A stretch of DNA of 64,000 nucleotides from Candidatus Villigracilis affinis (GTDB lineage: Bacteria; Chloroflexota; Anaerolineae; Anaerolineales; Villigracilaceae): assembly GCA_016718275.1 (NCBI GenBank), contig JADKEA010000019.1:585001-649000 (forward strand), written 5' to 3'. The notes under the pieces are model-generated. The model saw only the letters and a list, made by a program, of their open reading frames with translations, was not told the origin of the DNA and did not search any database. How positions within the stretch are numbered: position 1 is the first letter of the stretch; the number at the start of each line of letters is the position of its first letter. Position numbers and translations under genes: made by a program. This document shows positions 45,147 through 54,291 of the stretch, piece after piece.

Positions 45147-46115
45147 ATGAAATCAATAAAAACGATCAGCCTCGCCCGACGCGAAGCCATGGCCGGGTAT
45201 GCATTTATCATCCCGTGGATCATTGGCTTTTTGATCTTCACCATTGGTCCCATGCTGGCATCGCTTTATTTCTCGTTCACCGATTACAACATCGTGGACC
45301 CGCCGAACTGGGTTGGGTTGGATAACTATATCCGTGTGTTTTCGGGCATTCCCGAATTTTTCAGAACAGGCGATACCCGTCAATTGGGCGACCCGATCTT
45401 TTGGAAGGCGCTGCAAGTCACCATTTACTTTGCCTCGCTTGCCCTGCCTCTGAATCTCATCTTCAGTTTTTCGCTGGCGGTGCTATTGAATCAAAAGGTG
45501 CCCGGTGTGAACGTCTGGCGTACCATTTATTTTCTGCCGTCGATTATTTCGGGCGTGGCGGTTACCCTGCTTTGGATCCGCATTCTCAATCCGCGCATGG
45601 GAATTTTGAATCCGTTTTTGCAAAATGTGCTCGGCATCAATAACCCTCCGGGCTGGCTGCAGGACCCGAATTGGGCGGTCCCTGCGCTGGTGATCATGAG
45701 CCTGTGGGGGGTGGGTGGTTCCATGATCATCTACCTCGCTGGCTTGCAGGGCATTCCCACGGACTTGTACGATGCCGCCAAAGTAGACGGCGCGAACGCA
45801 TGGCAGCGGTTTTGGAATGTCACCTTTCCGATGATGACTCCCGTCCTTTTTTACAACCTCGTGCTGGGCATGATCGGCACATTCCAATACTTCACTGAAG
45901 TTTACGTGGCCACCAGCGGCACAGGCGGACCACAACGCGCCACACTTTTCTATAACTTATACCTTTATCAAAATGCCTTCCGCTATTTTGACATGGGCTA
46001 TGCCTCCACTCTGGCCTGGATCCTTTTCATCATTGTGCTTGCCCTTACAGCGCTGATTTTCCGCTCTTCGGATATGTGGGTATATTACGAAGGTCAATTG
46101 AGAGGTAAACAATGA
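45147..46115 (+). CDS. ABC sugar permease, MalF/UgpA type
   Basis: This 322-residue membrane protein has about six transmembrane helices. The cytoplasmic EAA loop is YDAAKVDGANAWQRFWNVTF near residue 210, the contact site for the ATPase. GGAGG precedes the ATG. It overlaps the next permease gene by 4 nt. No ATP-binding subunit gene is present in the locus, so a shared MsmX/UgpC-type ATPase elsewhere is probably used. Confidence 0.93.
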   Translation: MKSIKTISLARREAMAGYAFIIPWIIGFLIFTIGPMLASLYFSFTDYNIVDPPNWVGLDNYIRVFSGIPEFFRTGDTRQLGDPIFWKALQVTIYFASLALPLNLIFSFSLAVLLNQKVPGVNVWRTIYFLPSIISGVAVTLLWIRILNPRMGILNPFLQNVLGINNPPGWLQDPNWAVPALVIMSLWGVGGSMIIYLAGLQGIPTDLYDAAKVDGANAWQRFWNVTFPMMTPVLFYNLVLGMIGTFQYFTEVYVATSGTGGPQRATLFYNLYLYQNAFRYFDMGYASTLAWILFIIVLALTALIFRSSDMWVYYEGQLRGKQ

Positions 46116-47170
46116 AACGGATTGCTGATTTCTTCGGTTCGATCACTGGAAGTATAAAAGCAAGTGAGTTCCTTTTCAAAGGCATTACGACCCTTCTGCT
46201 GGCGGCGGGGGCGGTGGTTATCATGATTCCGCTTGCGTTCATGGTATCTACTTCATTGAAGGACCCTGGCCAACTTCGCTCGGATGCAAATACCCTGATC
46301 CCGCGCAAACCGCAGACCGCCGAGATCAATGGCGAGAAATTCAACCTGTATCAGGTCACAGTGGATGGCGCTTCGCTTGAAATGGCGATGATCAAAAAAG
46401 CCCCGGGCGGCATGGCCTTTTTTGCCGACCCAGCCAGACCCGATGAATTGATCGAACTCAAGTTGAACGAGCAGATCGCCCTTTATAGTTTCGATATCCA
46501 CTGGGAGAATTACCCCGAAGCCCTGAATGCCATGCCTTTTTTCCGTTATCTGGGCAATACGCTCATCGTCACTTTTGTGGGAATGTTTGGCATGTTGTTC
46601 TCCAGCTCACTGGTGGCCTACGGATTTAGCCGTTTCCGTGCCCCTTGGTTGAATGTGCTTTTCCTCCTCCTGCTCTCCACCATTATGCTGCCCTCGCAGG
46701 TGCGCCTGATTCCCATTTACATTTTTTATCAAAAACTTGGCTGGGTGAATACGCTTCTGCCGTTGATCGTGCCGCAGTTCTTTGCGAATGCCTACGATGT
46801 CTTCCTGCTTCGTCAATTCTTTATGACCATTCCGCTTGAATTGGACGATGCCGCCAAGATCGACGGCGCGAATCCCCTGCAGGTGCTGCTTTACATCATT
46901 CTGCCGCAGGCCCGCCCTGCGCTGGTTTCGGTGGGTATCTTCCACTTTCTTTATGCGTGGAATGATTTCTACGAGCCGCTCATCTTTCTGCACACCCGCG
47001 AAAACTGGACTCTTGCCGTCGGTTTGCAAACCTTCGATGCCCTTTACACCATCAACACGCATCTCATCATGGCGGTATCCGTGTTGATGATCTTCCCGCC
47101 GATTTTATTATTCTTCTTCAGCCAAAAGATATTCACGCAAGGCGTGGTCTTCAGCGGCGTGAAGGGATAA
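46112..47170 (+). CDS. ABC sugar permease, MalG/UgpE type
   Basis: This 352-residue membrane protein has an EAA loop DDAAKIDGANPLQVLLYIIL near residue 250. Between the first and second transmembrane helices lies an insertion of about 85 residues (about 65-150, rich in beta-type sequence such as YQVTVDGASLEMAM). The insertion makes the protein longer than the usual 270-300 residues and is predicted to face outside. It is coupled to the preceding permease by an ATGA overlap. Confidence 0.92.
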   Translation: MKRIADFFGSITGSIKASEFLFKGITTLLLAAGAVVIMIPLAFMVSTSLKDPGQLRSDANTLIPRKPQTAEINGEKFNLYQVTVDGASLEMAMIKKAPGGMAFFADPARPDELIELKLNEQIALYSFDIHWENYPEALNAMPFFRYLGNTLIVTFVGMFGMLFSSSLVAYGFSRFRAPWLNVLFLLLLSTIMLPSQVRLIPIYIFYQKLGWVNTLLPLIVPQFFANAYDVFLLRQFFMTIPLELDDAAKIDGANPLQVLLYIILPQARPALVSVGIFHFLYAWNDFYEPLIFLHTRENWTLAVGLQTFDALYTINTHLIMAVSVLMIFPPILLFFFSQKIFTQGVVFSGVKG

Positions 47171-47179
47171 AGCTGAGCC

Positions 47180-47249
47180 GACCATAGACCATGCACAGCG
47201 CTCCAAACGCGGTCATTTCACCTGAAACTTGAAACCTAAAACCTAACCT
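47180..47249. repeat. Degenerate 7-bp tandem repeats before the GH1 gene
   Basis: From 47180: GACCATA, GACCATG, CACAGCG, CTCCAAA, CGCGGTC. From 47221: CCTGAAA, CTTGAAA, CCTAAAA, CCTAACC, running to the GH1 start codon at 47250. The whole gap is period 7, and no Shine-Dalgarno is left. Confidence 0.8.
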
Positions 47250-48575
47250 ATGACAACCTATAAATTCCCACACAACTTTCTCTGGGGGGCGGCGACCGCC
47301 GCATATCAGATCGAAGGCGCCTGGAACGAAGACGGCAAAGGCGAATCCATTTGGGATCGCTTCAGCCATACCCCTGGCAAGATCTCAGATCAAAGCACGG
47401 GCGATATTGCCTGCGACCATTACCATCGCTATGAAGAAGATATCGCCCTCATGCGCCGACTTGGCCTCAAAGCCTATCGCTTCTCCATTGCGTGGACGCG
47501 CATCCTGCCAGTGGGGCGCGGACGTATCAACCCAAAGGGACTCGATTTCTATGACCGTCTCATCGATTCACTCTGCGCCGCCAATATCGAACCCTTCCTC
47601 ACCCTCTATCACTGGGATCTGCCGCAAGCCTTGCAAGATGAAGGCGGTTGGGAGAATCGCAATACCTGCCATGCCTTCGCCGATTATTCCGCCTTGGCGG
47701 TGAAACACTTTGGCGACCGTGTGAAATACTGGACGACGTTTAACGAACCCAGTGTCGTCGCGTTCGATGGGAATCTTTCTGGCGAACATGCCCCGGGGAA
47801 TCAAGATCCGCGCATCACCTATCAGGTTGCGCATAATCTCATGGTTGCACACGGCCTTGGCGTGCAAGCCATCCGCAGTGCGAATTCAAAAGTGGAAGCG
47901 GGCATCGTCCTCAATTTGTGGATGGCAGACCCCGCCACCGATTCACCCGAAGACATTGCCGAGGCCAAAGCCGCGTGGGATCGCAGTGAGACCCTTTTCC
48001 TTGATCCCATCTTCAAAGGGCATTATCCGCTTGCCGCATACGACCTGGTGGGAGAGAACATGCCGAAGATCTACGATGGCGATCTGGCCTTGATCTCGCA
48101 GGAACTCGATTACGTGGGCATTAACTTTTACTCACGCAATCTTGTCAGCGCCAGCGGCAATATCGATAAAGTGCCTGGTTCGGAATACACCGAAATGGGA
48201 TGGGAAGTCTGTGCCCCGGCAATGCGCAGGATGCTCGTGAAGATCAACAACGAATATCACCTGCCGCCGATCTACATCACCGAAAATGGGTCCGCGTTCA
48301 AAGATGAAGTCGGCGCTGATGGAAAAGTTCACGATCCGCGCAGGCTCGATTATTTGAAACAGCACTTCATTCAAACCCGCCTCGCCATGCAGGATGGCGT
48401 GGATGTGCGCGGCTACATGGTCTGGTCATTGATGGATAACTTCGAATGGGGACATGGCTTCACCAAGCGCTTCGGCCTCATTCGCATGGATTACGAAACT
48501 CAGAAACGTACCTTCAAAGACTCAGGCGATTGGTACGCGGAAGTGATACGAAAGAATGAAGTCTCTGGAACCTGA
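47250..48575 (+). CDS. Family 1 glycoside hydrolase (beta-glucosidase)
   Basis: This 441-residue protein is a full-length GH1 TIM barrel. It has the N-terminal signature FLWGAATAAYQIEGAWNEDG, acid/base E166 in TFNEPSV, and nucleophile E345 in ITENGSAF. No signal peptide is present, so it acts in the cytoplasm on an imported beta-glycoside. The start sits directly after heptamer repeats with no Shine-Dalgarno. Its stop codon is inside another heptamer array (48571-48591). Confidence 0.95.
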   Translation: MTTYKFPHNFLWGAATAAYQIEGAWNEDGKGESIWDRFSHTPGKISDQSTGDIACDHYHRYEEDIALMRRLGLKAYRFSIAWTRILPVGRGRINPKGLDFYDRLIDSLCAANIEPFLTLYHWDLPQALQDEGGWENRNTCHAFADYSALAVKHFGDRVKYWTTFNEPSVVAFDGNLSGEHAPGNQDPRITYQVAHNLMVAHGLGVQAIRSANSKVEAGIVLNLWMADPATDSPEDIAEAKAAWDRSETLFLDPIFKGHYPLAAYDLVGENMPKIYDGDLALISQELDYVGINFYSRNLVSASGNIDKVPGSEYTEMGWEVCAPAMRRMLVKINNEYHLPPIYITENGSAFKDEVGADGKVHDPRRLDYLKQHFIQTRLAMQDGVDVRGYMVWSLMDNFEWGHGFTKRFGLIRMDYETQKRTFKDSGDWYAEVIRKNEVSGT

Positions 48576-48591
48576 AGCTTGAAACCTGAAA
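48571..48591 (+). repeat. Heptamer repeats spanning a stop and a start codon
   Basis: CCTGAAG, CTTGAAA and CCTGAAA lie in tandem. The GH1 stop (TGA 48573-48575) is inside the first unit, and the TTG start of the next gene (48579) is inside the second. Confidence 0.75.
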
Positions 48592-49583
48592 CTGGCGTTT
48601 CCTATTTTGCAAACGGCTGGCCGCATCATTTCAAACGCGACCTCGATGATATTCTCGCGCATCACTGCACGTACATCGTCCACAGTTTCAGCGAGAATGA
48701 AATGGTCTTCGCCCGCAGTCGCACCGCGCAATTTTTCAAGATGACCTGCGATGCAGGCCTCAGCTGTTGGGCGAATCCCTGGGCAGTGATGGGCCTTTTC
48801 GGCGGCGAACAATTTTCCGCATTCGTACCCCGCAACCCCGAAGCCTGCCAGATTCTTTCCACAGGTCAGCGCGCGCCCGCCGCCTGCCCCTCTGCCGATG
48901 AAACCAGAATCGCAATGAAACTCTGGATCGACATGGCGGTTGATTTTGGCGCCGATACCATTTTCTGGGACGAACCGCATCTTTACATACCAGATTGGGA
49001 CGACCTGCGCTTCGCTCCTGACTCCGCCTTTGCCTGCTTCTGTCCGAGATGTAGAATCTCATTCCAGAATCGCTTCGGGCAACCCATGCCCGAAACATTG
49101 ACCGCCGAAATGCGCCTCTTCCGCGAAGACCTTATGGTGAATTTTCTAACTGAAATGATCGGCTACGCCAAAGACAAAGGCGCAAGAAATGCCATCACGT
49201 TATTGCCCGTTGAAGATGAAGCCAGCGAATCCCTCCCGTGGAATCGCATCGCCGACCTTCGCGGACTCGACATCTTCGGCACCGACCCATACTGGTTTTT
49301 GCACAACAAAGACTGCACAGAATACGTCTCCTCTCAAATGGAACGCACCATGCAAATCTGCGCGCCGCGTCGATTAACTCCGCACTTTTGGGCGCAGGGC
49401 TTTGGAATCCCATCGGGCAGGGAAAATGAACTCGAAACAGGATTCAGCCTCGCCGTCGAAAGAGGCGCGCAATCCATCGCCATTTGGGGCATGCATGGAA
49501 ATTCCGCCTGGGATGGCGCTTCCGAGAATCCTGAAAAAGTCTGGGATGTGGTTGGGAACACCTTTGGAAAATTCAGAAAATGA
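48579..49583 (+). CDS. Putative glycoside-hydrolase-like TIM-barrel protein
   Basis: This 334-residue soluble protein of a family I do not recognise begins MKPETGVSYFANGWPHHF. Near residue 127 it has GADTIFWDEPHLYIPDW, resembling a catalytic acidic pair on a barrel strand. It also has a C-x-C-x-x-C cluster (ACFCPRC near 150) and a C-terminal SIAIWGMHGNSAW. The start is TTG at 48579 within heptamer repeats. It sits between GH1 and a GNAT gene and overlaps the latter by 4 nt. A glycosidase role is inferred. Confidence 0.75.
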   Translation: MKPETGVSYFANGWPHHFKRDLDDILAHHCTYIVHSFSENEMVFARSRTAQFFKMTCDAGLSCWANPWAVMGLFGGEQFSAFVPRNPEACQILSTGQRAPAACPSADETRIAMKLWIDMAVDFGADTIFWDEPHLYIPDWDDLRFAPDSAFACFCPRCRISFQNRFGQPMPETLTAEMRLFREDLMVNFLTEMIGYAKDKGARNAITLLPVEDEASESLPWNRIADLRGLDIFGTDPYWFLHNKDCTEYVSSQMERTMQICAPRRLTPHFWAQGFGIPSGRENELETGFSLAVERGAQSIAIWGMHGNSAWDGASENPEKVWDVVGNTFGKFRK

Positions 49584-50146
49584 AAATCATTTCACTGGCC
49601 TCCGATCAACCTGCACTGATTCAACAAGCCGCGCAGATTCTTGTGGATGCCTTCAAAGATCATTCACCCGAAGCCTGGCCTGCATTGGCCGACGGCCTGA
49701 CCGAAGTGCATGAAATGCTCGCCGATGATCGCATTCTGCGTATTGCGCTTGATGAAAACGAAACCGTCATCGGTTGGATCGGCGGCATCGAACAATACGA
49801 TGGGCACGTGTGGGAATTGCATCCGCTGGTCGTGAAGCCCGGCTTGCAGGGAAACGGCATTGGCCGCGCGCTGGTGCAGGATTTTGAAGAACAGGTTCGC
49901 ATGCGCGGCGCACTCACCGTCATGCTGGGCACGGATGACGAAGATAACAGGACTTCCTTATCGAACACCGATCTGTATGTGGAACCCTGGAAAAAGATCA
50001 GCGAGATCAAAAATTTTGGAAGACACCCTTTTGAGTTTTACCAAAAAATGGGTTATTGCATCACAGGTGTTGTGCCAGATGCGAACGGCGCTGGCAAGCC
50101 TGATATTTTGATGTCTAAAAAAATACCAACAAAACAGGATCAATAA
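49580..50146 (+). CDS. GNAT-family N-acetyltransferase, AAC(6')-like
   Basis: This 188-residue protein has the acetyl-CoA loop HPLVVKPGLQGNGIGRALVQDFE near residue 80 (G-x-G-x-G/A) and an insertion TSLSNTDLYVEPWKKI, like AAC(6') acetyltransferases that accept amino sugars. It is in a sugar operon, so an amino-sugar substrate is plausible; antibiotic resistance is not implied. It overlaps the preceding gene by an ATGA junction. Confidence 0.85.
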   Translation: MKIISLASDQPALIQQAAQILVDAFKDHSPEAWPALADGLTEVHEMLADDRILRIALDENETVIGWIGGIEQYDGHVWELHPLVVKPGLQGNGIGRALVQDFEEQVRMRGALTVMLGTDDEDNRTSLSNTDLYVEPWKKISEIKNFGRHPFEFYQKMGYCITGVVPDANGAGKPDILMSKKIPTKQDQ

Positions 50147-50147
50147 A

Positions 50148-51035
50148 ATGGAAAAACTTTTTGGCGGCATCGAGGGCGGCGGGACAAAATTCAATTGCGC
50201 AGTGGGCAACGGCCCCGAGAACATCATCGCCGAAGCGCGCTTCGCAACCACCACACCCGCAGAAACGATCGGGCAGGTCTGTGATTTCTTCGCGCCCTAT
50301 GTAAATCAATTGCAGGGCATCGGTCTGGGTTCGTTTGGCCCGTTCGATGTTGATCCCGCTTCGCCGACTTATGGCTACATCACCACCACGCCCAAACCGA
50401 ATTGGGCGAACGCAAATATCCTCGGCATGCTGCGTGAAAAAATCAATCTGCCTTTTGCCGTGGATATGGATGTTGTCGTTGCGGGGTTGGGCGAAGCAAA
50501 ATGGGGCGCCAGCAAAAACGACAGCCACTCGCTTTACCTCACCATCGGAACGGGAATCGGCGGCGGCCACATTGTGGATGGAAAACCGTTGCGCGGACTC
50601 ACCAGCCTCGAAATGGGACATATCCGCATCCCGCATAACTTTGAGCTGGATCCGTTTCAAGGGGCATGTCCGTACCACGGAGATTGCTTTGAAGGACTCG
50701 CCGCTGGCCCCGCAGTGTTGGCTCGTTTTGGTCAGCGCGGCGAAACCCTGCCTGATGATCATCCCTACTGGAATATGGAAGCAGGCTACATCGCGCATGC
50801 GTTGGTGAACTTCATTCTCTCACTTGCCCCGCAGAGGATCATCATCGGCGGCGGCGTGATGCAAAAAGATTTCATGTTTCCCGCTGTGCGCAGAAAGACG
50901 CAGGAATTGTTGAACGGCTATATTTCCCACGACATGATCCTCAATCATATTGATGAATACATCGTTCCGCCCGCGCTCGGTGGGCGTGCTGGTGAATTGG
51001 GCTGCATTGCTCTGGCAATGCAAATGGATTCATGA
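50148..51035 (+). CDS. ROK-family sugar kinase (fructokinase type)
   Basis: This 295-residue protein has the ATP phosphate loop GGIEGGGTKFNCAV at the N-terminus, catalytic D in (F)AVDMDVVVAGLGE, TIGTGIGGGHI, and a zinc site in HIRIPHNFEL to CPYHGDCFEG. These are marks of ROK fructo- or mannokinases. It phosphorylates a hexose freed by the glycosidases. It begins one base after the GNAT stop and overlaps the next gene by 4 nt. Confidence 0.92.
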   Translation: MEKLFGGIEGGGTKFNCAVGNGPENIIAEARFATTTPAETIGQVCDFFAPYVNQLQGIGLGSFGPFDVDPASPTYGYITTTPKPNWANANILGMLREKINLPFAVDMDVVVAGLGEAKWGASKNDSHSLYLTIGTGIGGGHIVDGKPLRGLTSLEMGHIRIPHNFELDPFQGACPYHGDCFEGLAAGPAVLARFGQRGETLPDDHPYWNMEAGYIAHALVNFILSLAPQRIIIGGGVMQKDFMFPAVRRKTQELLNGYISHDMILNHIDEYIVPPALGGRAGELGCIALAMQMDS

Positions 51036-52000
51036 AAAGAATTCCAAACCTTCCAGTTGTTCACAACATGCCCTTCTCTGAAATTGACGAGAAGCGATCT
51101 GTTCTTTTGGTTACATCCGCGCCTGCCTGGAATGCGGTCAAAGCAAACCTGCGTGGACTCAACATCATCGAAACCATAGAAGTAGCTGAAGCCACAACTG
51201 ATTATTGGGATAATCTTCAATCGTCAATCGCAAATCAAAAATCTGAAATCGTATATGCAGTTGGCGGCGGGCTGGTTGCAGATGCTTCCAAGTACATTGC
51301 GTCCAAACTGAATCTGCCGCTTGTGGTTTTACCCACAGCGCTTTCTGTGGATGCGTTCATCACTGCCGCATCGGGCATTCGCCGCGATGGATGTGTTTAT
51401 TACATGGAAACAAAAGTGCCTGAGACGCTTATTCTCGATTTGGATACCATCGCCAAAGCGCCCGCTTCGATCCGCGCGGCGGGAATTACGGATGTGATGT
51501 CGATTGCCACAGGCGCGTGGGATTGGAAGTTTGCGCACGAACGCGGCATGAATCCCGCTGGCATGGAATTCATTCCGTGGGTGTATGACAATGCCCAATC
51601 CATTTTGAGCGGCGTGCTCGATTGCGCCGAAGCCGCAGGCCGCGGTGATAAAGATGGACTCAAGACTTTGTACGATTGCCTTGCGATGGAAGTGCAACTG
51701 TGCAATCAGGTCGGTCACTCGCGCCCCGAAGAGGGGAGTGAGCATTACTTCGCCTACGCCGTCGAAAACGAAATGGGACACGGCTTGCCGCACGGCGATC
51801 TGGTGGGGCCTGGAATTATGATCATGTCAAAGTTGCAGGATCAGGCTGCGGGTCCGCTTGAGGCGGCGCTCAAAGCGTGCAACATTCCATTGGACAGGAT
51901 TCCTTCTGAGGTGGTGAATCGCACATTGGCAGAACTTCCCGTGTATTGTGAAAAGCACGGGCTTGCTTTTGGGCTGGCGCATACTTTGGGGAAGCAATGA
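51032..52000 (+). CDS. Glycerol-1-phosphate dehydrogenase-like (iron-containing ADH superfamily)
   Basis: This 322-residue protein has NAD-binding VYAVGGGLVADASKYIA near residue 76, VVLPTALSVDAFITAASG near 100, and metal ligands in MGHGLPHGDLVGPG and LAHTLGKQ. This matches AraM/G1PDH and 3-dehydroquinate-synthase-like folds. Within it, residues about 61-74 are encoded by six heptamer repeats (51212-51253). In this locus it may act on a sugar-derived polyol phosphate; this is inference. Confidence 0.82.
   Translation: MKRIPNLPVVHNMPFSEIDEKRSVLLVTSAPAWNAVKANLRGLNIIETIEVAEATTDYWDNLQSSIANQKSEIVYAVGGGLVADASKYIASKLNLPLVVLPTALSVDAFITAASGIRRDGCVYYMETKVPETLILDLDTIAKAPASIRAAGITDVMSIATGAWDWKFAHERGMNPAGMEFIPWVYDNAQSILSGVLDCAEAAGRGDKDGLKTLYDCLAMEVQLCNQVGHSRPEEGSEHYFAYAVENEMGHGLPHGDLVGPGIMIMSKLQDQAAGPLEAALKACNIPLDRIPSEVVNRTLAELPVYCEKHGLAFGLAHTLGKQ
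51212..51253 (+). repeat. Six in-gene heptamer repeats
   Basis: AATCTTC, AATCGTC, AATCGCA, AATCAAA, AATCTGA, AATCGTA: six consecutive 7-bp units with constant AATC. They encode a Gln/Ser/Asn-rich patch (NLQSSIANQKSEIV) before the NAD-binding motif. Confidence 0.85.
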
Positions 52001-52488
52001 TCATAACTGAAAAAGACTTTCTCGAATTCATGGATGCCAACGGATTTGTGTACGAGCGATTGGAACATCCCGCTGTGTTCACCTGCGCCGAAGCAGATTT
52101 GCACCATGCGGGTGTGGAAGCGGTGAGCACCAAGAATTTATTTCTGTGCGATAAAAAAGCGCGGCGATTCTTTCTGGCGGTGACGGCGTGCGAGAAGACC
52201 GTGAAACTGGATGAATTGACTTCGCAGTTGGGCGTGGCTCATTTGCGTTTTGGCTCGGAAGAAAACCTGATGCGCCTGCTCGGCGTGACGCGCGGCTCGG
52301 TGACGATGATGGGCCTGGCGAATGATTCCGAACACGCCGTTGAGTTATGGATCGATGATGAAATCTGGCGCGGCGAACAATTTCTTTGTCACCCGCTGGT
52401 GAATACGGCGACGCTGATTCTTTCAAAAGCAGAGTTGCAGCGGTTCTTCGCATTGACAGGACATGCTCCGAAATTTTTCAAGGAATGA
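51997..52488 (+). CDS. YbaK/ProX-type aminoacyl-tRNA deacylase (PrdX-like)
   Basis: This 163-residue protein has the YbaK/EbsC editing domain: (V)STKNLFLCDKKARRFFLAVT near residue 44, LRFGSEENLMRLLGVTRGSVTMMGL near 83. Such proteins hydrolyse mischarged tRNA (Ala-tRNA(Pro) or Cys-tRNA(Pro)). It is out of place in a sugar locus but is tightly coupled (ATGA overlap) to the preceding gene. Confidence 0.88.
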   Translation: MIITEKDFLEFMDANGFVYERLEHPAVFTCAEADLHHAGVEAVSTKNLFLCDKKARRFFLAVTACEKTVKLDELTSQLGVAHLRFGSEENLMRLLGVTRGSVTMMGLANDSEHAVELWIDDEIWRGEQFLCHPLVNTATLILSKAELQRFFALTGHAPKFFKE

Positions 52489-52501
52489 AAGGAAGTTGAA
52501 T

Positions 52502-53497
52502 ATGAAAATTGCATTTGCTGGAACAGGCGGAATCAACAAAGTCCATGCGCGGGGGGCGCAAAAGCTGGGATTGGAACTCGTAGCGGCTGTGAATCACAGA
52601 CCCGAGTCAATGGCAGAGTTTTCAAAGGAATTTGGCATCCCGCGTCAATATGAAACCATCGAAGCCATGCTCAAAGATGGCGGCGTGGACGCGGTGGTGG
52701 TGAGCACGCCCAACTATTTACATGCGCCGCAAACCATCGCCGCGTTGAATGCAGGCGTGCATGTGATGGTTGAAAAGCCGATGGCGATGAATGCGCGTGA
52801 AGCCGAGCAAATGTGTGCGGCGGCGGATAAATCTGGCGCGTTGTTGATGGTGGCGCACTGCTGGCGTTTTCACCCCGAAGTGCAATGGTTGAAGGAACAA
52901 TCTGAAAAACTTGGGAAAATCATTCGCACGAAGGCGTATAGCGTCCACGTGCATTGGGGACCTTCGGGCTGGTTCGCTCAAAAAGAATTTGCAGGCGGCG
53001 GCGCGATGGCAGACATGGGTGTGCATGCGCTCGATACTACGCGCTACCTGCTTGGCGATCCGCAGCCCGTTTCAGTTTATGCAAAAATCGGCACGCACTA
53101 CGGCAGTTACGATGTGGATGATACAGGTGTCATCATCATTGAATGGGATAACGGCACAACATCCTATATTGAAACAGGTTGGTGGCAGCCGCATTCCGAC
53201 AGTCCCGAAGCGGGCGCGCAACTCTATGGGCTCAAGGGATTCGGCTCGGTCTTCCCCACTCATTTGGAAATCCCAAATGAAGAAGAGCAAAGAATTGACT
53301 TGATTGAAACAGGTTTCCCGCAGCAGGAATCGCATCAGCCGCAAAGCCTGTACGATGACCAATTGAAATATTTTGTCGAGTGCGTTGAGAAGAATCAAAC
53401 TCCAATCCCCGGCGGTCTGGAAGGCTGGACGAATATGAAGGTCGTGGATGCGGCGTATGAGTCGAGCAGAACTGGAAAGGCTGTGGAAATCAAATGA
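52502..53497 (+). CDS. Gfo/Idh/MocA-family oxidoreductase
   Basis: This 331-residue protein has an N-terminal NAD(P)-binding domain (IAFAGTGGINKVHARGA) with the family EKPMAMN motif near residue 92, and a C-terminal alpha/beta domain (GGGAMADMGVHALDTTRYLLG, with the catalytic His in the GVHALD segment). It oxidises or reduces a sugar, inositol or glycoside. The start at 52502 has AGGAAG upstream; the longer frame overlaps the YbaK-like gene and is rejected. Confidence 0.92.
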   Translation: MKIAFAGTGGINKVHARGAQKLGLELVAAVNHRPESMAEFSKEFGIPRQYETIEAMLKDGGVDAVVVSTPNYLHAPQTIAALNAGVHVMVEKPMAMNAREAEQMCAAADKSGALLMVAHCWRFHPEVQWLKEQSEKLGKIIRTKAYSVHVHWGPSGWFAQKEFAGGGAMADMGVHALDTTRYLLGDPQPVSVYAKIGTHYGSYDVDDTGVIIIEWDNGTTSYIETGWWQPHSDSPEAGAQLYGLKGFGSVFPTHLEIPNEEEQRIDLIETGFPQQESHQPQSLYDDQLKYFVECVEKNQTPIPGGLEGWTNMKVVDAAYESSRTGKAVEIK

Positions 53498-54240
53498 CAA
53501 TCGAAACCATTCTCCCCACTCCTGATATGTTTTCTGCAAAGCGCATTCTTTGCATCCAGCCGCATTACGATGATAACGACATCGGCGCGGCGGGCATCCT
53601 TGCACAGCTTGCGAAAAACGGCGCTGAGATTATTTATCTCACGGTCACCAATGATTTGATGGGCGTTGTCGATTCTTCGCTCTCCGATGAAAAAGCCGCG
53701 GCGGCGCTCAAGCGCGATCAATTTGCAGCGGCGGAAATTGTCGGTGTGAAAGAGCAGTACTGGCTCGGCTATCCCGATGCGGGCGAGTACAACTATTTCG
53801 ATGTGCGCCGCGACCTGCTCAAATACATCCGCATCATCAAACCCGATTTTGTTTTCACCTGTGACCCGTGGCTGACGTACGAAGGACACCGCGATCACAT
53901 CCAAACCGGACTGGCAGCCTCAGAAGCGGTCATGTTTGCTGGATTGACGAAAATCGCTTCGTCCGACCCGAAAGTTGATTCTGCCTACGAGCCGCATGAC
54001 ATCAACGGGATAGCGTTTTACTTCACCCGTGAACCGAATGTCATTGCGGATATTTCTTCCACGTGGGAGGAGAAAATCGGCGCATTGCGCTGTTACGAAG
54101 CCCAATTCACTCCGCAAGACATGGAGCAATTGCTCGTTGCCATGGACGCAAAGTCACAACAAGTGGCGCAGGGACAATCATTTCCGCGCGGCGAACCGTT
54201 GAAGGTGTTGAACACCAGCGCGTTGCATGTCGGAATATAG
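53494..54240 (+). CDS. PIG-L family deacetylase
   Basis: This 248-residue protein has the PIG-L/LmbE zinc motif as QPHYDDNDIGAAG near residue 27 (family H-x-D-D-x-E/D) and a distal GHRDHIQT near 132. It deacetylates N-acetylglucosamine-containing compounds in known members. With ChbG (55339) and a BadF-type kinase (59496) it points to amino-sugar metabolism. ATGA overlap with the preceding gene. Confidence 0.88.
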   Translation: MTIETILPTPDMFSAKRILCIQPHYDDNDIGAAGILAQLAKNGAEIIYLTVTNDLMGVVDSSLSDEKAAAALKRDQFAAAEIVGVKEQYWLGYPDAGEYNYFDVRRDLLKYIRIIKPDFVFTCDPWLTYEGHRDHIQTGLAASEAVMFAGLTKIASSDPKVDSAYEPHDINGIAFYFTREPNVIADISSTWEEKIGALRCYEAQFTPQDMEQLLVAMDAKSQQVAQGQSFPRGEPLKVLNTSALHVGI

Positions 54241-54275
54241 GACGATGAACAACAGACGATTGACCATCGTCTACC
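54241..54275. repeat. Five heptamer repeats with inverted symmetry
   Basis: GACGATG, AACAACA, GACGATT, GACCATC, GTCTACC, beginning right after the PIG-L gene's stop. Outer units are complementary (GACGAT with ATCGTC), so it can form a hairpin. Confidence 0.75.
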
Positions 54276-54291
54276 TTTGAAAGGATATATC

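Noticed and set aside
49580..50146. Aminoglycoside resistance gene
   Set aside because: Similarity to AAC(6') enzymes is at fold level only. It is coupled to sugar genes with no mobile element nearby.
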